Shown here: one piece after another, positions 35,191 to 37,542 of the stretch
Layout: each line of letters begins with the position of its first letter
Position numbering within the stretch: position 1 is the first letter of the stretch
Source of the DNA: Thermodesulfovibrio sp. N1
GTDB lineage: Bacteria > Nitrospirota > Thermodesulfovibrionia > Thermodesulfovibrionales > Thermodesulfovibrionaceae
Reading direction: 5' to 3'
Assembly: GCF_001707915.1 (NCBI RefSeq)
Contig: NZ_MAVV01000015.1
Location: 1-37,542, forward strand
DNA: 37,542 nucleotides
Made by a program: the position numbers and the translations under genes
Notes under the pieces: generated by a model
Told to the model about the DNA's origin: nothing
Databases searched by the model: none
What the model saw: only the letters and a program-made list of their open reading frames with translations

Positions 35191-36192
35191 ATGAAAACTA
35201 TTAAAGCGATTTTGATTCTTCTTTCTCCAATTTTCGTTGGATGGTTTGCGCTTTTTCTTGGCGCTTATGAAGTTACACCTTTGATGGTTTTAAAAATTTT
35301 ATTAAACGAGACTTTGCATATATTTGAAATTGGTGATATTCCAGAAAAAGCAATAGTCATAGATATAAGACTTCCGAGAGTTATACTTGCTGGAATTGTT
35401 GGAGCTTGCCTTTCTGGTGCAGGTGTTACACTTCAGGGAATATTCCGAAACCCTCTTGTTGACCCTTTTATTTTAGGTATCTCAGCTGGTGCAGCCTTTG
35501 GATGTGCAATAACAATTGGTTTTTTAAGTAATATTCCTATTCAATTTATGGCATTTGTTTTTGCTGTCTCTGCGGTAGTTATTGCCTATACAGTTGCAAG
35601 AACTCAGGGTGAGGTGAGCCGTCTTCCACTTATTCTTTCAGGAGTTATTGTCTCAGCCTTTTTTACAGCATTGGTTTCAATTGTTAAGTTTCTGGTTGAC
35701 CCCCATAAACTTCAAAGTATTGTTTATTGGCTTATAGGAAGTTTTTCCCTTGCTGACTGGAAGGCAGTAAAAGTCTCCTTTGTTGGTGTTATACTCGGGA
35801 TTTTACCTATTTTTCTTATGCGTTGGAGATTAAATGTAATGAGCATGGGAGAAGAGGAAGCTAAAGCGTTGGGAGTTAATGTATTAAGAGAGAGAGTTCT
35901 TTTCATTGGATTTTCCACACTGGCTGTGGCAGTAGCGACCTCTCTTTGCGGAATTATTGGATGGGTAGGCCTCATGGTGCCTCATCTTGTAAGAATGCTT
36001 ACAGGTCCTGACCATAAAACTCTTGTGCCCCTTAGTTTTGCTGCTGGGGCATCCTTTATGATTGCAGCAGATACAATATCGCGCACCCTTACAAGTTTTG
36101 ATATCCCTGTTGGAATTATTACAGCTCTTACAGGTGCACCATTTTTTATTTATTTAATGAAACGTAGTGGTAAAGAGGCATGGGGTAAATAA
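35191..36192 (+). CDS. FecCD/BtuC-family ABC transporter permease
   Basis: 333 residues with about ten membrane helices and the family signatures RLPRVILAGIVGACLSGAG, LQGIFRNPLVDPFILGISAGAAFG and IIGWVGLMVPHLVRM, the last being the ATPase-contact (EAA-like) region. It carries iron-siderophore, haem, cobalamin or molybdate-type substrates. It shares one base (TAATG) with the ATPase gene. No ribosome site is visible upstream. The 148 bases between it and the DUF4198 gene hold no gene, only a very short frame. Confidence 0.92.
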   Translation: MKTIKAILILLSPIFVGWFALFLGAYEVTPLMVLKILLNETLHIFEIGDIPEKAIVIDIRLPRVILAGIVGACLSGAGVTLQGIFRNPLVDPFILGISAGAAFGCAITIGFLSNIPIQFMAFVFAVSAVVIAYTVARTQGEVSRLPLILSGVIVSAFFTALVSIVKFLVDPHKLQSIVYWLIGSFSLADWKAVKVSFVGVILGILPIFLMRWRLNVMSMGEEEAKALGVNVLRERVLFIGFSTLAVAVATSLCGIIGWVGLMVPHLVRMLTGPDHKTLVPLSFAAGASFMIAADTISRTLTSFDIPVGIITALTGAPFFIYLMKRSGKEAWGK

Positions 36193-36962
36193 TGCTTAAT
36201 CTTAAAGAAGTTTATTTTAGACATAAAAACCAGACTACGGATGTTTTAAAAGGAATAAGTTTTAATGCAGAAAAGGGTTCTATTACTACAATTCTTGGAC
36301 CAAATGGTTCTGGCAAAACAACTCTCTTTAAATGTATTACAGGACTCTGGAAGTATTATAAAGGAGAGATTAAAGTTGATAGAGTTTCAATTGATAAACT
36401 CTCCTTTAAAAAAAGAGCAAGGCTTTTTTCAGTTGTCCCGCAGGAGCATGAGCCACCTTTTCCCTACTCTGTTTTTGATGTTGTGCTTATGGGAAGGGCA
36501 AGCTATATAGGAGTTTTCTCATCTCCGAGTAAAAAGGACTATGAAAAAGCAGAAACTGCATTAAAAACAGTTGGAATTGAACATTTAAAAAATATCCCTT
36601 ACACTAAAATAAGTGGTGGTGAACGACAGCTTACTTTAATTGCAAGGGCAATAGTCCAAGAATCTCCTGTTATGCTTCTTGATGAGCCTATAAGTCATCT
36701 TGATTTTAGAAATCAGATAAATATTCTCAAAAAAATTAAAGAAATTGCATTAATTCGCGGAATTACAGTTGTAATGACCCTTCATGACCCTAATCTTGCA
36801 AGCCTTTTTTCAGATAAGGTAGTAGTTATTAATTCAGGAAGTAAAGTAGCAGAAGGACTGCCTAAGGAGATAATCACTGAAGATTTGATTAAAAGGGTTT
36901 ATGATATTGAGGTAAAGAAAGCAGATATTGACGGACAAAGCATAATTTGTCCTGTATTGTAA
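36192..36962 (+). CDS. FecE/BtuD-family ABC transporter ATPase
   Basis: 256 residues with Walker A GPNGSGKTT (about 36-44), Q-loop VVPQEHE, signature SGGERQL, Walker B VMLLDEPISHLD and switch His in MTLHDP. It pairs with the permease just upstream. The cluster lacks a substrate-binding protein of the FecB/BtuF type within this window. Confidence 0.93.
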   Translation: MLNLKEVYFRHKNQTTDVLKGISFNAEKGSITTILGPNGSGKTTLFKCITGLWKYYKGEIKVDRVSIDKLSFKKRARLFSVVPQEHEPPFPYSVFDVVLMGRASYIGVFSSPSKKDYEKAETALKTVGIEHLKNIPYTKISGGERQLTLIARAIVQESPVMLLDEPISHLDFRNQINILKKIKEIALIRGITVVMTLHDPNLASLFSDKVVVINSGSKVAEGLPKEIITEDLIKRVYDIEVKKADIDGQSIICPVL

Positions 36963-37059
36963 ATTTTTATTGAGGAGGATTGTCTTTTTGATTTGAATTT
37001 ATTATATATTTCTAAAAATTCAGTTAAAAGAGATTCCCAAATCTTCACTTATTATTTTT

Positions 37060-37242
37060 TTATATTGCGAATTCTTCCTTGACTGTTATATGGGCTGGTT
37101 CGGATACTTTCAATGTTTTAAATAGGGCTTTTCCTATTTTATCAATCCTGTTCTTTAAATAGTATTCTTTGCCATCTATGCTAAATTCTGTCAGGGTTAT
37201 ATTTCTTAAAGTTTCAACATAGGGAGTATAATCCCTGCGAGT
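37060..37242 (-). pseudogene. C-terminal gene remnant of unknown family
   Basis: A minus-strand frame of 60 codons opens after a TGA with no start codon and reads like real protein (DYTPYVETLRNITLTEFSID, then GKEYYLKNRIDKIGKALFKT, ending VKEEFAI-stop). The residue mix is well balanced and hydrophilic, unlike chance frames here. It looks like the tail of a truncated gene. I do not recognise the family. Confidence 0.4.
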
Positions 37243-37327
37243 TCATGAAGTTTGACATTACATCTAAAATTGCAGAATGCTTGATGCAAAATATTTTCTA
37301 TTAGATGAAATTAAAAGCGAGTAAATA

Positions 37328-37343
37328 TTGTGACATCTTACAA
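37328..37343. promoter_or_regulatory. possible CRP/FNR-family operator
   Basis: TTGTGACATCTTACAA is an imperfect palindrome (TTGTGA, N4, TTACAA) centred about 80 bases before the predicted start point of the last gene. A tentative call from symmetry alone. Confidence 0.25.
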
Positions 37344-37380
37344 AATATTAACAAAAATTTAAAGATACACTTATCTACAG

Positions 37381-37409
37381 TTGATTCACATTAAGATATT
37401 TGATATAAT
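37381..37409 (+). promoter_or_regulatory. promoter of the last gene, leaderless type
   Basis: TTGATT (37381-37386), exactly 17 bases, TATAAT (37404-37409), then 8 bases to the ATG at 37418. No ribosome site is present. Confidence 0.7.
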
Positions 37410-37417
37410 TTGGCAAA

Positions 37418-37542
37418 ATGGATTTAAAAGATCTAATTCCATACACTGAAAGTCTTCCAGCACCGCCACAAATTTTAATTTTACTTGAGCAATTATTTTT
37501 TCTAATTCATATTGTGCTTATAAATTCTATTTTGGGATTAAG
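37418..37542 (+). CDS. membrane protein, N-terminal part only
   Basis: The window ends after 41 codons. A short polar start (MDLKDLIPYTESLPAPPQ) leads into a membrane helix with an internal His (LLEQLFFLIHIVLINSILG). This recalls the first helix of quinol-interacting or cytochrome-associated membrane subunits of anaerobes, but too little is visible for a call. The preceding promoter supports the start. Confidence 0.6.
   Translation, partial: MDLKDLIPYTESLPAPPQILILLEQLFFLIHIVLINSILGL

Noticed and set aside
36900-37050. Minus-strand frame from a GTG (KIWESLLTEF...) overlapping the end of the ABC ATPase gene
   Set aside because: Short, overlaps antisense to a sound gene, weak start. Could be part of the same remnant as at 37060 but cannot be supported.
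1-37542. CRISPR array, transposase or integrase genes, rRNA
   Set aside because: No regularly spaced direct repeats and no such genes were seen on either strand.

Overview
This is an AT-rich, tightly packed window from a Gram-negative anaerobe. The gene content (formate dehydrogenase maturation, MoeA fused to a periplasmic-binding-protein domain, NtrYX preceded by a DUF4390 protein, VKOR-thioredoxin, much two-component signalling, a selenocysteine codon) recalls Nitrospirota such as Thermodesulfovibrio. That placement is inference from memory, not a database match. Genes often overlap by 1-20 bases, and several promoters place the -10 box only 5-13 bases before an ATG, which predicts leaderless or nearly leaderless mRNAs.

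Layout. 1-9.1 kb: lipoprotein (-), DUF4390-NtrY-NtrX-Der-epimerase-UspA (+), then a PAS histidine kinase and a CBS-GGDEF diguanylate cyclase (-). 9.1-13.6 kb: tRNA-Arg(CCU), a DsbA-like gene with an in-frame UGA at the first active-site cysteine and a SECIS-like hairpin right behind it, a di-haem peroxidase, FdhE and MoeA-PBP. 13.6-21.7 kb: housekeeping genes (NlpC/P60, ScpB, VKOR-Trx, amidohydrolase, YihY, ThiD, PurC) and a minus-strand unit of a small coiled-coil protein, tRNA-Gly, tRNA-Cys, MntA, HepT and endonuclease IV. 21.3-23.9 kb: TrmO, THEP1 NTPase, a second MntA/HepT pair and 550 bp without a convincing gene. 23.9-31.8 kb: a minus-strand signalling block (multi-PAS hybrid kinase, dCache/GAF kinase, CheY-like receiver, REC-HD-GYP). 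31.8-37.5 kb: a structured leader RNA with an intrinsic terminator, a TonB-dependent receptor, a DUF4198 protein, a FecCD permease with its ATPase, a gene remnant and the start of a membrane-protein gene.

How the parts may work together. The selenocysteine DsbA-like protein, the peroxidase and the VKOR-Trx protein suggest periplasmic thiol and peroxide redox chemistry. FdhE and MoeA next door fit a cell that makes a molybdenum or tungsten formate dehydrogenase. In the sequence as given, the DsbA frame runs straight into the peroxidase. One additional A in a run of seven A's would separate them into two ordinary overlapping genes, so this junction is either a homopolymer error or a slippage site. 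The most novel-looking regulatory element is the leader at about 32047-32193: two hairpins with the same UC[AUGAA]GG core, a terminator whose 5' arm overlaps the first hairpin, and a segment that can pair with the ribosome binding site.
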